Shown here: piece by piece, positions 50,269-62,790 of the stretch
Numbering within the stretch: position 1 is the stretch's first letter
How the letters are laid out: the number at the start of each line of letters is the position of its first letter
DNA from: Warburgia ugandensis
Taxonomy: Eukaryota > Streptophyta > Magnoliopsida > Canellales > Canellaceae
Direction: 5' to 3'
Assembly (NCBI GenBank): GCA_035236585.1
Contig: CP141132.1
Span: forward strand, 44,271,880-44,335,879
DNA length: 64,000 nucleotides
The notes under the pieces: generated by a model
Databases searched by the model: none
What the model saw: the letters and a program-made list of their open reading frames with translations, nothing else
What the model was told of the DNA's origin: nothing
Program-made: the position numbers and the translations under genes

Positions 50269-50269
50269 T
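50223..50269 (+). repeat. (GT)n(GA)n microsatellite
   Basis: About 15 GT units followed by 9 GA units. The partner LTR has only 'gatgtgtttgtgattg' near 41760. Confidence 0.95.
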
Positions 50270-51100
50270 CATTTAAAAACCCTAAGATATGGATCCTTGG
50301 ATGCGATTGAATGGTTGAGATCTTCATTTCCTTAAGGTTTTGATTTGACTTTTCAACATAGGAAAGATGGTTAGGGTTTTGATCTTGTGAATACTTTTTG
50401 TCTAGACCTTAGATTATACCAGCCCTTACTAGAATGGATGGGATCCATTTATGGCATATAAACCTTCTTTAAACTTGATTTCTTCTAAACCATTGGATTG
50501 GATTTCCCTAGGATGAATGGCCTTGATTCTTGAAGAACTTTATATGCTCATGTGGATTAATTATACTTCAATATCTTGTATGGTTTGGACATCTTCTCAT
50601 TGGTTGATTCTTTATCCTTTTTGTTGAGTAGGAGAAAGAAATTAAGTAAAAAGTCTTCTTATAGTCCTATTCTTCTTTTTCTTCTAAGAAGCATTCATTC
50701 TATATGATTCCAATGTATATGAATTGAGCTTCTTCCATAAGATTCCAAAAGTGGTGACATGTTTGAAATTGACCTTGAATTTGAAAATCACCACCTTTTC
50801 ACCTTCATTTGAGTTGGAGTTGAACATAATACTTTTTGGTTATTCTGACTTTAATGGTGCCACCAAAGGATCCTTCTGAATGCATGAGTTTATTTATGGT
50901 ATATGTGAGATTTCATGTAGCTTGGAAGGTGAACTTTCTTTTCTCGGAGTAAAATTGGTAATTTTTTGCATTTTTTACATTTGTACCATAGACCTGCAAA
51001 ACAATAGAACTAACCTTAATTAGTGATAATTAAGTTATTTATAAAGTTAAATCAATCTAAATATGGAGGTATGTATGTAATATTACTATACCCATTATGA

Positions 51101-51246
51101 GGGAATGGGTAAATTCATTAGAAATAGGGTCCATCACAACTTGAGCGCAATTAGCTCCAAAATTCCTAAATAAATTATTCCAAACCTACAAAACCAATGC
51201 CCTCTAATGAGAAATATTAAATGTTTCATTTTTATGAATGTGTAGA
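51101..51246. other. Short unassigned spacer
   Basis: Sequence between the LTR start of element C and a Tekay-like LTR fragment. No feature recognised. Confidence 0.4.
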
Positions 51247-52490
51247 TGTAATAACCCTAATGTTTGTAAATTGATTGAGAAAATCAATAAAGTTTGAGTT
51301 TTCAGAAATTCCAGGCTGAAATATTAGGTTATTAGAAATTCTCTTTTTATAGAGATTAAAACATGATTTAATACTTAGAAATTATGAATGTACTAGAAAA
51401 AACAATCGAAATGACGCAAAGTACGTTCAATTCTAAGCTAAAATGAAAATTCCTAATTTTCTTCATTTTTATGAATAAAAGGGTAAAATGATAATTTTAC
51501 CCATAACTAAGGTCTAAGACATAAATATTTAGAATGTACTTAGAAATATTATTCCAACACCACTAAGTACGCTCTATTCTGAGTTCGGGAGAATAAAATG
51601 GATTTTTCTCCATAAAAGGGCAAAATGGTCCTTTCACACCCAGTGGAGCCCACAAGGGGCCCACAAATGAATCCAATGACTAGAAAACATTTAATGAGTG
51701 GTGAAACCACTACCATCTGCTAGTGGAGGATCCAATGTTAATTTAATATTTAAAATAATTAAAACATAATTATTACAAGTAATTATGAAAAATGCAAAAC
51801 ACCTATAAATACCCCTCCAAAAATCCTCCAAAAATGTTCATTAAAATTCTCACAAAATCATCTTTATTACTTTGAAAAACCAGATCTAGGTTCCTTCTCA
51901 AAATTCCAAAAATCCCAAAAATATCCCTTCTTGCACTTTCTCTTTCCTCTCTCTAATTAGAACAAGAGACCTAAATTCAATTAGGCACTCTATTTCAAAT
52001 TGAATCTCACAAATCCCACCATCCATACAATCCTAGACTACCTTATCTACAAAAACCCCAAATCAATTTTAAGATCCAACATTGCAATCAACAAAAAATC
52101 AGAAAACAATGGACTATCGGGCTATCTTATAAGCAAAGGGTATTTAATTCAAATTGAGCTTCAAAACTATGTTGTTTCTCCAATCAAGTAGATGAAAACA
52201 CTTCGTAGACTTATTTCATGTTTTTTTATGCAATTTTTATTTTTCTATAATTAGTTTTAGGTTAAAATTTATGAAAATAAATTAAGGACCAGAACCCTTC
52301 AATTTTGGAGTGCTCAGATGGAAAATTTGAGCTATCCAATCAATCTAGAAGGGTCTAAAACCCCTAGGGTAGAAATTTTAAGAATTTTTATTAAGTTTTG
52401 AGCTCTTAATTGTAAAGGAATTGATTAGACGATTAAACGTTCCAAAACAGACTGTCTGATCTCCCAAATCAAATTGGGATGGTGGGACAT
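51247..52490 (+). repeat. Tekay-like LTR fragment, 5' third
   Basis: Starts tgtaataaccct like a full LTR. It shares with the LTR at 27179 the 'ggcaaaatggtcctttcac' block (near 51613 versus 27399), the tataaatacccctcc TATA block (51804) and the 'gtccaaatcgga'-type tail. It then stops where Athila/Tat-like sequence begins. The right edge is approximate. Confidence 0.7.
51804..51811 (+). promoter_or_regulatory. LTR TATA box (fragment)
   Basis: TATAAATA followed by cccctcc, as in the Tekay-like 3' LTR. Confidence 0.5.
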
Positions 52491-52499
52491 GCATCTTTG

Positions 52500-55400
52500 T
52501 CCACATCAATAGATCATTAGAGTGCATGTAATATCTATCTAACCCTTCTATTTATACTTTGCTTTCCATTTTTCCATGCTTTATAACATTGAGGACAATG
52601 TTAATCTAAGTTTGAGGTAGGGTATTTTAATTTTGATGTGTCCAAAGTTTTTCCTAGTTATTTCAAGTCCCTTCTTGTAAAAAAAATTAAAAATCATAAA
52701 AAATTGAAAATTTTTGAAAAGGGAAAACTTACAAAAAGTTCCTCTACAATGCTAAGAATTTGAATTTTCTTACTATTCAATATATCTTTTGAAGTTTAGC
52801 TTATTAATAGATTTGTATACAATGAGTTCACTATATCATTCTTTTCCTAGAGTGTTCCTTGAAAAGTTAAACTTGGAATAATTATTACAAAATAACCATA
52901 AGTATATAGTTTAAGTTGAGGAGAAAATATAATTTAGGGATCCTGAAGAAGATCTATGGAGACTTGTGAGCTTTAAAGACCTTCTTTCCTTTTTGTGGGA
53001 TATAAATAAATTCTAAAATTTTCTTCAGTGGACGTAATTTCTTAGTTGGTCTCATTATTCTTCATCATGGTCAACTATTAAGAAAAACATCTGATAGACT
53101 ATGCTAATTATCTCTTGAGTCTATAGTCAACTTAAGCCATATGAAACCTAGGAAATTATAAAAACTATCCTCGATAAACCCAAAGCCTTTAGCCTTTCTA
53201 TGTTATTTTCCTCTGGTTAACTCCTTGAGCCTTTATAATAAGCCTTTTCTTTGTGAACCCATTAATCATTACCCTTATTAAACCCCTATAATGTTTTGGA
53301 CAAATGTAGAGATGCTTGAAGAATTATCTTGAGAAAAAGTATGAGCAATACAAGTCAAGAGATGAACTTCTAAAAAGGCCTGAAAAAGAGAAAAATTCAA
53401 AGAAAAGTTATATTAGAAGTCAAAAGTGGAAAAATTTAAGAAAAAGAAAGCTAATGACTAGGAAATGTTCACTCTTATACCCTTTCTTTTGATAACCCTA
53501 TCCTAAGCCTATGTTTTGTCTTAATATAAGTCCTAACTTGATTGTAGGAGGATTACAACTTGGATATAGTTATGAATGAGTAGGGAATTTGGTAGAGTAT
53601 AACATTCTTAATAGTTGATATCCTTTCATGAGACCATTACAAAGGTTTCAAAGTCATTGTTCTTCTATATCGAATATGTGAGAATTTTAAACTAGATGAA
53701 CATTATTTTGCTCACATATGAATAAGAGATTCACAACTTATTTCTAAGTGCTAAGTATAGCCTATGAGATTTGAAGTCAAAGCATACATTTCAATGGTAA
53801 CTTAGGTTATACTTTTCTTAGAGTAATATCTTTAGAATAAGGGTAGGATTTTGAACAATTGATCATTTCTATTAGCATGTTAAAGTTAGGAGTTAATATA
53901 AGCTGAATACAAGAAGATTCTCACTGAAAATAAAAGACATTCATAAAATTTTTGAAAATATTTATGGGTAACATTTTTAAAAACCCTTATGAGAATACAA
54001 CTCATCCACTGGGGGTATCTTAGGGGTATAAAACCTTTCTACATACACTAAATGCAGATGAAAGTACTAGTGTAAGTGGTTAGGATTTGCTTTTAGATTT
54101 TCGTACTTCTTTTTTGAAGTTTTTCTCTAGGACTAGCAAAATCTAAGTCTGAGGGTATTTGATATATATAGAAATATTACATACATACCTATATATTAAA
54201 ATATTTTAACCCTAGAAGTTACTGAATTATCATTAGTTAGGGTTAATTATACTATTTTGTGAGTCTAGGGTACAAATGACAAATACAGAAAATTATCAAT
54301 TTTACCCTTAAAAGAGCAATTTCACATTCTAAGCTACATTGCGGTCCCATATATGCCAAAAATGAAGTCCTAAAGGTTAAAAATAATCATTGGGTGTCAG
54401 TATCAAAGTTAGAGCAGTTAAAAACCTATGCACAACTCCAACTTAAATGAGGGTGAAAAGGTGGCAAGCTCTCCATGCATGAATGCATGCATACATTTTC
54501 ATCACCTTAAGAAGCTTGTGAGAGAAGGTCAATTCATATACAATGAAAGCTTCGCAGAAATAAAAGAAGAATGGGACCCACATGGAGACTTTTTACTTAT
54601 TTTCTCTCTTCTACTCAACCAAAAGAAGAAGACTAACCAATGATTGGATGTCTCACCCATGCAAGATATTGAAGCATACTTGGTCCTTAGTGAAATACAT
54701 GAAGAAATCTCCAAGGAATCGAGGTTACTCATCCTAGGGAAATCCAATCCATTGGTGGTGAGAAAATGAAGCTTAAGGAACACATTCAATGGGATTCCAT
54801 CCATTTACGTAAGTATAAGTATGATCCAAGGGTTAGGAATAAAGTATTGAAAAGATTAAAACCCTAGCAACCTTTTCTGTGTTGAAAAGTAAAGCCAAAC
54901 CCTAACGAAAGGAAGACCTCAACCACCCATATTCATCCAATTCTCATCTCATCTTAGGATTTCTAAAGATAAAACATAGACACCCACGTGGAAACCACCT
55001 CCCACTTTGGACTTTCTAATTCTGAATTCTCTTAAATTCTCGCACTTACTTCCCATTTCATTCTCTTTTATTCCCAACTATTTCCCTTTTATTCCCAACT
55101 ATTTCCATTTCTACCTATTCCATACATACCCATTAACTTATTTCCTCTTCTTTTATTCTCACCATCATATAATTTCACTCCACTATCTTCCCTTGAAAAA
55201 GACACCTTCTCCACACCCCATCAAACTTCCTTCCTTACCACCTAAGCTATCTCTTTTTGTCTCCTTTCTATTTCTTTCCTTTACCCACATATTCCCTTCC
55301 TCCATTAACCTTTCCTCCTTTCTCTTTCTTTTCCTATTTTATTCCCTTCCATCTTCCATCCAACCTTCCTAATTAGGAAATCACACCTGCCCACTTCATT

Positions 55401-55571
55401 ATCTTTCATTCATTCATTCTTCTTTATATCTTAACCATCCATCCCTAGGGCTTCCTTTCTTCAAACTTTATAAACAGGAGGTGAAAAAGAAGAAAAAGTT
55501 TTATATCTTATCTTATCCTTATACTTGAAAGCTAAATCTAGGAAAAATAGAGGAAGAGGGATCACCTTTAC
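52500..55571 (+). mobile_element. Athila/Tat-like 3' end fragment (type C, plus strand)
   Basis: The 3' untranslated region has cattgaggacaatg (52587-52600), then 'aagtttgaggtaggg', a second purine-rich stretch aagtctgagggta (about 54145-54157) and a type-C LTR from 54160 that is cut at 55571 by LTR E1. No coding parts remain. It is inversely oriented to C and E1. Confidence 0.7.
54160..55571 (+). repeat. Type-C LTR, 5' part
   Basis: Starts tgatatatatagaaatattac and follows the reverse complement of the C LTRs (for example 54170-54270 against 42590-42490). It is interrupted by an LTR of the other type. Confidence 0.7.
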
Positions 55572-56887
55572 TGCTGTAATTTTAAGTTAAAACTCATAAG
55601 AGCATGAATTGATTGTAATAATTCACACGAGGAGATCGATCCCAAGAAGAATTGAACGGATGTGTGATTAGTGGTCCATACTTAAATTATCTAACCTAGC
55701 CAAATTAAGGAGATCTTTCCTAAACTAAGAATGAAAAATTAACACTTGACACATGCTAAAATAAAAAACTTTCCTAAAACACACTTTCTAAAAATAAAAC
55801 TTTCCCAAATTTATAAATTCCCTAAATGAAAACTTTCTAAGAATGAAATTTAGCTACTTTCCTAAATCATGCAATTCTAAGGAAAATATGCGACAAATTC
55901 ATGACTTTTCTAAATTTAACTTTCTAAACATGGGATTTAGAAACTACGACAAAATGACTTACTTTCCTAAACTAAGAATTGGAAACTAACTAATACAAAA
56001 ACTAGTTAAGAGTGGAATCTAACCTAAACAATAAATCTAATGAAAGCAATCATTAACCAAGCAAAGGAAGGAGAACTACCCAAGTATCATGTGTGTGACT
56101 ATGGAATGGTACACATGATTCATTTGATATTAATGGATCTACTTAACTACTTTGAAAACATGGAACATGCAATCCTACTCAAGAATTAAAGAAGTAATCT
56201 AACAATCTAAATTCTTGAAAAATCTAGCAAACATGAAATGTATGGCACTGGAAATTAAACATAACAAACCATTCCAACAAATTCTAACAACAAGCTTTTT
56301 TGATTATTCACTTAATGGAACATGGAAAACATGGAGTTGAACAATTCTAATGCAAGAAAACCTTCAAGAAGGAAGATTATTCATTACTGGAAACAAGTAT
56401 GAACTAAAAGCTCTAATTAACTTCATTGAATTACATTAAAATCCACCAACATAAAGGCGACAATACATGTAATCCAAATCTGAAAATTATGTCCTATTAT
56501 AATAAATGCTACTTGATCTTAATCACCCAAAACTACAAGCTAAACCTTCTTCAATACTCCAACATCAATCATGAATAAACATGCTTCAAAATCTAGGGAA
56601 AAACAACTAAAAAGTAAAGGTAAATCTAGAGTAACACTAAGGAAAGTAAGAAAGGATATCAATGAAACTAAGGGTTATTTAAAGGCAATAAAAAACAAGG
56701 AAAAGAATAGATTTAAAGTGGGTTTCCCTTGGCCATCACTTCAAGCCAAAAGTAGCCTTAGATCTTGAAGCAACCCACCTTGGAGATGATAGCAGCCACC
56801 CAAAGAGAAGATTCATCAAGGAAAAAAGGTAAGAGAAGGGTATAGGAAAAAGATGCTTACTCCATTTTCCTAGCTCTCGAAGTTGTT

Positions 56888-56890
<3 letters not shown>

Positions 56891-56978
<88 letters not shown>
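56891..56978 (+). repeat. (CT)n microsatellite
   Basis: About 88 bp of pure CT in LTR E1. Confidence 0.95.
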
Positions 56979-56981
<3 letters not shown>

Positions 56982-57234
56982 TAGGTGCTTTTATAGTTTT
57001 CTTCCTAGAAATTTCTAGGGTGAACTAAGATAAATGTATGGTGGGGATAAAAGCAAGGGAATTGGATGGCTAAGATGCATAGGTTAGCTAGGATTTTAAA
57101 GAGGGATAGGTGGCTGCCTTTTAGGAATGCGTGAAGGTGGTAGACACCACTTCTTTAGAAGGAGGCATCTCCTCCTTGTAAAAATCATTGAAGACCTTCG
57201 ATTATGGAATGTGGGTTGGATGGGGATGAGGTAT

Positions 57235-57365
<131 letters not shown>

Positions 57366-58298
57366 GGAAAAGTGATTGTCTAGATAGTTTCCTAAGAATT
57401 GAGGATTGATTGGATTATTGGAATGTGAATTTAGGAAGGTAAAGAAGTCTTATAAAGATCGGACTATAAATGGAAAGTGAAACTCATAGTGATATTTAGT
57501 GGTGAGGTGGAAAAGGAAAAAAACATTAAAAATAAAGATGTATCTTCCTATTGGTCCAATGCTACCTTTTCCTAATGGATTTTTTCTTAATTATCTTCAA
57601 AATATCAATTATCTTCAAAATATCCCATAAATTCCAAGGATAATTCTTTGGATTCTCCTCCAATCATGGCCTTCCATGTAGCTTAGCTTATGCATATGAT
57701 GGATAACTTTGAGAGGTCCATTGGCTTGGGTTTATGGCTTGCTTAGATGGTTTTATTGGCATAGCTTGATGGCTCAAATCCTTAGCTTTGTTTCTTGGCT
57801 TGGCTCCTTAGCTTGTCCTCTTTTTCATGGCTTGAATACGGGTAGGTGGCTTAAGTGAAACCCATGAAAAGGTTGTGGACTTTGCATGGCTTGTGTGTGG
57901 GCCCACTTTTGTGACCTTTGGCTCCTCTACTTGCATCTATTACTTGTCATAAATATGATCTTGTCCCTTGATCTCACTTTTGATTGATGATTTTTAGGTC
58001 TTGACTCGATCTTTCGATCTTGATCTTTTTTTTTCTTCTTGATCAATCTTGGTTGTTAGATCACCATCTCACTTCCTACAAAAAGTGAATTTTTAAAACT
58101 AAATCCTAGAAAAATATGATTAATTTCATACTTAGCTTGGATTAGCCTTTGAACTTACAAGATATTGAATTTTTGTTCTTTTAGGTTAGAAATGCATGTG
58201 TTACGAATTTTGGCCAAAAATCCTATTTTACCCTTATATGTTATAACACATGGGTGAGTAATTGGGTGGTTTTTATGAAAAATTAAATACTTATCACA

Positions 58299-58840
58299 CC
58301 ATCTAACCATCATTTTTTTAGTCCTATGCAAAACTTGCAAAAAATCATTTTACAAAAACTAATACCAAGTGCCACTTTCATAGGTGCTCACGATTGCATT
58401 TAGCAAATGAAACAAGCCCTTAAACCCCTAGGTTACCCCTAGTGGATGAGTTAGGCCTCATGGCGGCTTGTAGTGGATATACCCACAATATTTCCTAAGC
58501 TTGAGTCCCTCTATTTTATCTTATAGAATCCTAACTCTACTAGTTTTTCACCACTTAATAGAGATGGCTGATAATTCTACAAATTATACACATACTAAAA
58601 ACATTTCATTCTAGTTATTTCTCAGAGTGCATGTGTGTGTAGCCATATAAGTCATGACTTCTAATTAGATATGCTTAAATTCCATTGAAAAAATATTTTG
58701 ACGTCAAATCCTTAAAGGAATACTCTCAAAAGTGAAATTTCTTAGATAAGGGGTTGAACATATTTTGCTCATTATGTGATTAGAACCAACAAAGCTAATG
58801 GTTTAGATAAATTTTTAAGTGATAAAGAGACAAAGAAAAG
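58299..58840 (-). other. 3' untranslated remnant of element E1
   Basis: Purine tract ggttagatggtg next to the LTR, then sequence collinear with 20867-21000 of element B. It passes into the reverse-transcriptase remnant without integrase or RNase H. Confidence 0.6.
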
Positions 58841-58849
58841 TAACCCCTA

Positions 58850-59620
58850 AGAGTGGATGTTATCACCAAGAGTAGAAGCTAGCATATCCTAGAAAAGAAG
58901 ACCATCCTTGGTGGAGGAAGGTTGGCTACTAAATCTACTTTAGCCTTATCTACCTCTATCCCATTGTGTGATATAATGTGGCCTAAAACTATACCACTTG
59001 TACCATAAAATGGCTTTTCTCCCAACACCTTGCAAGAACTAACTTTAAATAGTGCATGAACTCACAAAAGAGGATCAAAATACCAAGAAGTCATCCATGA
59101 ACACGTTGAGAAACTTTTCTACCTTATAGAAAAAGATGCTCAACATACATATTTGAAAAGTGGCAAGAGTGTTGCAAAGCCCAAAAGGCATACATCAATA
59201 AGCAAAGGTACCAAAAGGGTAGGTGAAGGTGGTCTTCTCCTGATTCTGAGGTGCGATAGGAATCTAGTTATAACCGGAATATACATATAGAAAATAATAA
59301 TAACTATGTATGGCTAACCTCTTAAGCATTTGGTCAATGAAAGGATAAGGAAAGTGGTCTTTCCTTGTGACTGCATTCAATATTCGATAATTGATGCAGA
59401 TCCTCTACTAGGTGGTCATGTGGTGGGTACTAACTCATTCTCCTCATTCGTGATTATTGTGACCCCGAATTTCTTGGGTACAACTTGAATGGCTCTGACC
59501 CAAGTGCTATCAAAGATGGGGTATATGATGCCAACATTTATAAGCTTAAGGATTTCATCTCTGATCACATCCTTCATGTGGGGATTTAGAAATCATTGAG
59601 CTTCCTTGGATGATTTAGCA
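58850..59620 (-). pseudogene. Athila reverse transcriptase remnant
   Basis: In minus-strand translation the family blocks appear in order: NVGIIYPIFDSTWVRAIQVV near 59550-59490 (Athila AGIIYPISDSxWV), then VPKKFGVTI, a DHFPYPFIDQMLKRL-like block near 59370-59320, MPFGLCN near 59190, and FMDD at 59101-59090, the catalytic box in its Athila form. In the live family it copies element RNA to DNA in the particle. It is broken in several places; only the palm and fingers part is present. Confidence 0.85.
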
Positions 59621-59715
59621 TTTTCTTCTAGGTGTATCCTATGCATGCATATGGCTGGACTAATCCACCCTAGAGTAGTCATATGTTCCTTAAGAACATT
59701 AAGGAATTCTCCTTC

Positions 59716-60225
59716 CTATTCCTTATTTAGATCTAATGTTATTGTGATAGATAGGGTTTCAACTGGTCCTAGATGAGAGTACTTGAGATTGTCAGGCAAG
59801 GGTTTTAGAGCCAGAGATGGTGGTTTCTCTACAGAGGGTATGGGGATAAACTCTGAAGGAGGGAGTGGCTCCACATAAGGGCCCCACTTGGAGGTAGCCA
59901 TGATTGGAGCTCGCTCTAAAAGGTTGTTCACCTCCTAAATAGACTTGTCTAAATCAAAATATCCATTAAAATGCATGAGACAAGCCTCTAGTGGGTCAGA
60001 GATGGAAGACAGTGGATCAATGTGGTGAATTAGACTCTCAATTAAATTCATTGCATAAGAATCATTGAGGTCTAAATGTTATTGGTCGGTGTTGAAGACA
60101 TTAAGCTTAACTTTCATATTGTCTAACAACAATTTCATTACACCATTCTTTCCTATAGTTAATAATGGAATTGTACGTAGCCAGGAATGAATGTCCAAGT
60201 ATAACCAAAATCTGATTGGTGGGTT
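59716..60225 (-). pseudogene. Athila protease end and gag-pol linker remnant
   Basis: 59931-59716 gives PSLALKPLPDNLKYSHLGPV, matching the Athila linker LELKPLPxHLKYAFLG just before reverse transcriptase. 60225-60079 gives ILVILGHSFLAT-like and NGVMKLLLDNMKVKLNVFN text, matching the protease end ILGRPFLAT...NGxMKLSFGNMTxELNVFN. The order protease-linker-RT is that of Athila. Broken; no activity expected. Confidence 0.8.
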
Positions 60226-60250
60226 CAAATATAGGCTAGGTGCACGGGTG

Positions 60251-61066
60251 ATTGTAGTATAGCTTGTGCAAATATAGGTCGATCCCATGGAGACTTGACT
60301 TAAAAAGAATAGAGTTTAAGAACAATTTAATTTTTCACAAATTAACAAAAATTATAGGAATTGAATAACAATGAACTAAAAACTTAGATCTATTGAATTA
60401 ATGAAAAATTCAAAATTTAAAAGATAAAAAATTAAACAAAATATCAATTAAAATCCACTTCCCTAGCTTGATCATAGAAAAATTCTTCAATTCTAACCAC
60501 ATCTAAGTTGATTAACCTTCTTCGATCCATCTCTTAGGTCTTTGATTAAAGATTCAATGGCTGGATTATGCTAATGTTTCAAAAATATTATGATCTAAAC
60601 TATGGAAAGAATTTGAGATTTTTATGATTTAGATTTTTTTTATTTTAAGATCACTCATAAAGTTCTCTGATGTATCACACATCAAATCTTGTTCATGGAT
60701 TTTCTTAATTTTTTTAAATTCAAAATACCAAAGTAACACCTCTTAGTGCATTTGCAAGTGAGAGAGTGCTACTAGAAAAGCAATGAATAATTGAGATAGT
60801 CATGCACGGTTAGCATGTGTGACACTAGCTAAGTAGTTATCTTATCTCTATTCACAATTTATGATTAGTCCAATCTCTATATACAATCCATGAACAATTA
60901 AATTCCAAGGAGACTTCACTAACTTTGGCCATTGATTTCTTCTACTTTCTAATAGAATTTTTAAATGAAACTTGGTACCTAAAAACAATTTGATATCAAT
61001 AAATTTAATTGTATGATTACCTAGGCTATTCACCAACCTACACAATAGTACCTTTCAAGATTATTT
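60251..61066 (-). repeat. Type-F LTR fragment between protease and gag
   Basis: It repeats 62819-63690 in direct orientation (shared: 'gacttgact', 'aaagaatagagtttaa', 'gtctttgattaaagattcaa', 'ggctattcaccaacct'), with roughly 15% difference by eye. It corresponds to the LTR end portion without the primer site. It separates the gag start on its right from the protease on its left. Confidence 0.8.
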
Positions 61067-61140
61067 ATAAAAAAAAAAGAAATAGTTTAAGCCTTACCAT
61101 GTCTAATTCGATGTTTTGTGTGTGTCGGGTCATGCCCACT

Positions 61141-61611
61141 TTAAAAAAAAGGACTCTCACAATCTAACCCATAAAATTTAGGAAGTAATTGTATTACTCT
61201 TGTCTTTATAGCATTCATACCAACATTTTGAGGTAAAATTATACATGAAGGTGTGCTCATATAATTAGGTTGTAAATAATCTTTTAATGTTCTCCCATGA
61301 GGATTTTGAGTATGCCAATTATCCTCATGTGCTCTATTTTGATCCCATTCCTTGTTATAATTCCTTCTATTTTGAGGTGGTGGTGAATGATTCCTCAATG
61401 AATTTATGTTATCATTAAATAGGGGTAGAGTATCATCAAGATCAAAAAGGGGATTATTTGTCCATGAAAAAATATCATCGTTATCCATGATGAGAGGTGG
61501 TTCATCATCATCAAAGAGAAAATTGTTCCTACATGGGAAAATATCATCTCTGTTAATGCTAGGGTGTCGATTACCCCTTTGATCAGTGTTTATACTATTC
61601 ATTGAATGCAA
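61141..61611 (-). pseudogene. gag N-terminal region of element F
   Basis: An open stretch of 156 residues from MHSMNSINTD. An acidic DD/DDD-rich part (residues about 20-70) precedes RTLKDYLQPNYMSTPSCI and IQLLPKFYGLDCESPF. These match the start of Athila-type gag (RTLRDYxxPxxxxxPSCI...GLIQLLPxFHGLxxENPY). In the family gag forms the particle. Only the N-terminal part remains; a fossil. The start codon at 61611 is supported by the conserved block 110 residues downstream. Confidence 0.8.
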
Positions 61612-62764
61612 CTGATCATGTTGTTTTCTATTTTATTTTATTTTTGTTTTTTGAAGAAAACTAAACTAAATGATGCAACCTAATGTGTAAAATGATGTAT
61701 AAACAAAGGTTAATCAAAAGATCCCTAAGCCTAAAAAGCTATTTTTTTTTTCATGCATTTGTGTTGGGGAGAAGCTTTTAGAATAACCTAATCTAATGCT
61801 CCTCCTCTCTTTTAGACTTGTCCCATTGATTATCAGTTAGATCCTAACCCAAACAACCACTTCACACTCTCCTCAGCTAGCTCTAAGTAGTTTGAGTCAT
61901 AGAATGTGCTAGCAGAGCTAGTCATTTAAATACCAACATAGTCAACTAGATAGGGGCCACTAGAATGGCAATGGGTAACCTCCTTCCAAGAGGCCCTACT
62001 AGAATGTGATGGTCTTCGTAGGCCTCTTTTAATTGATTTTAAATTAATTTGGAAGGCTGTGTTACACAATTGTGGTGATTATCCTAGGTAGGCGAAGAGG
62101 TGGTGATGAAATTCACCCTTAATCTTGTGGGGTCAGGTGCCCTTACTAATTAATTTTCACACTCCATGGCAGCTTGATCAACATATAAATTACCTTAAAG
62201 CAATAAATGTGTCCTAAATATAATTAAAAATAATAAACTAATGCAAATCCTAAAATGCAATACATATGAAATATGTTTTCTATATACAATTATACTATCA
62301 AACAATGCAAAATTATTCTAAATATGTAAACCCTAAGCTAAGAATTTTAAAGAGTGAGGATTGCTCATAGTGGGGTCTTAGATAAAGTCTTCTTGTAGAA
62401 GGGTGGGACCATTAACATTCCACCTCCACTCCTAGGATACGATCGTTCACCCTTGACCTGCATTGCTATAGTTCTTTTTAAATAAATTATGATTAATGAA
62501 AAATACAATTCATCCTCACTCCAATTCAATCAAAATAAAAACATTGGCTATCTTAATCAAGATCCTCCTTTTCCAATTTCTTGCAAAATAAAAATAGCAA
62601 TAAGTACCAAATTCAAGAAATAAATTGATTATGTATTAAGAAAATTTTAAAAATGCTAAAATAATGCAATTATTAAGATTTATTATTTTTAATATTTTTG
62701 AATTTTTTTATTTATTGGATTTTTTGAAATATTTATTCTATTTTATGAAAACTCCATTACGGGT
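61612..62764 (-). other. 5' leader of element F
   Basis: Non-coding, AT-rich. The 61780-62200 segment aligns with the leader of element C (46290-46680). Confidence 0.65.
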
Positions 62765-62781
62765 CCTTGGAAATAATGATA
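62765..62781 (-). other. Degenerate tRNA-Asp primer-binding site (F)
   Basis: Minus strand TATCATTATTTCCAAGG. It aligns base for base with the sites of B and C at the same distance from the LTR. The first base pairs of the tRNA-Asp match are decayed. Confidence 0.5.
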
Positions 62782-62790
62782 AAAACTTTT

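Larger units (their letters stand above)
47257..51100 (-). repeat. 5' LTR of element C, 3.84 kb
   Basis: The minus strand starts tcataatgggtatag (51100) and ends ...aagacaca (47257). The TATA box ctataaatag is at 49750-49741. It holds a GT/GA microsatellite, a C-rich insert and a G-rich tract that the 3' LTR lacks or has only in short form. Confidence 0.8.

Noticed and set aside
55007-55372. 121-residue Phe/Ser/Pro-rich frame on the plus strand and its counterpart at 41351-41716 (minus)
   Set aside because: Both are the same pyrimidine-rich part of type-C LTRs; no start context or domain, and the frame is not kept in the third copy.
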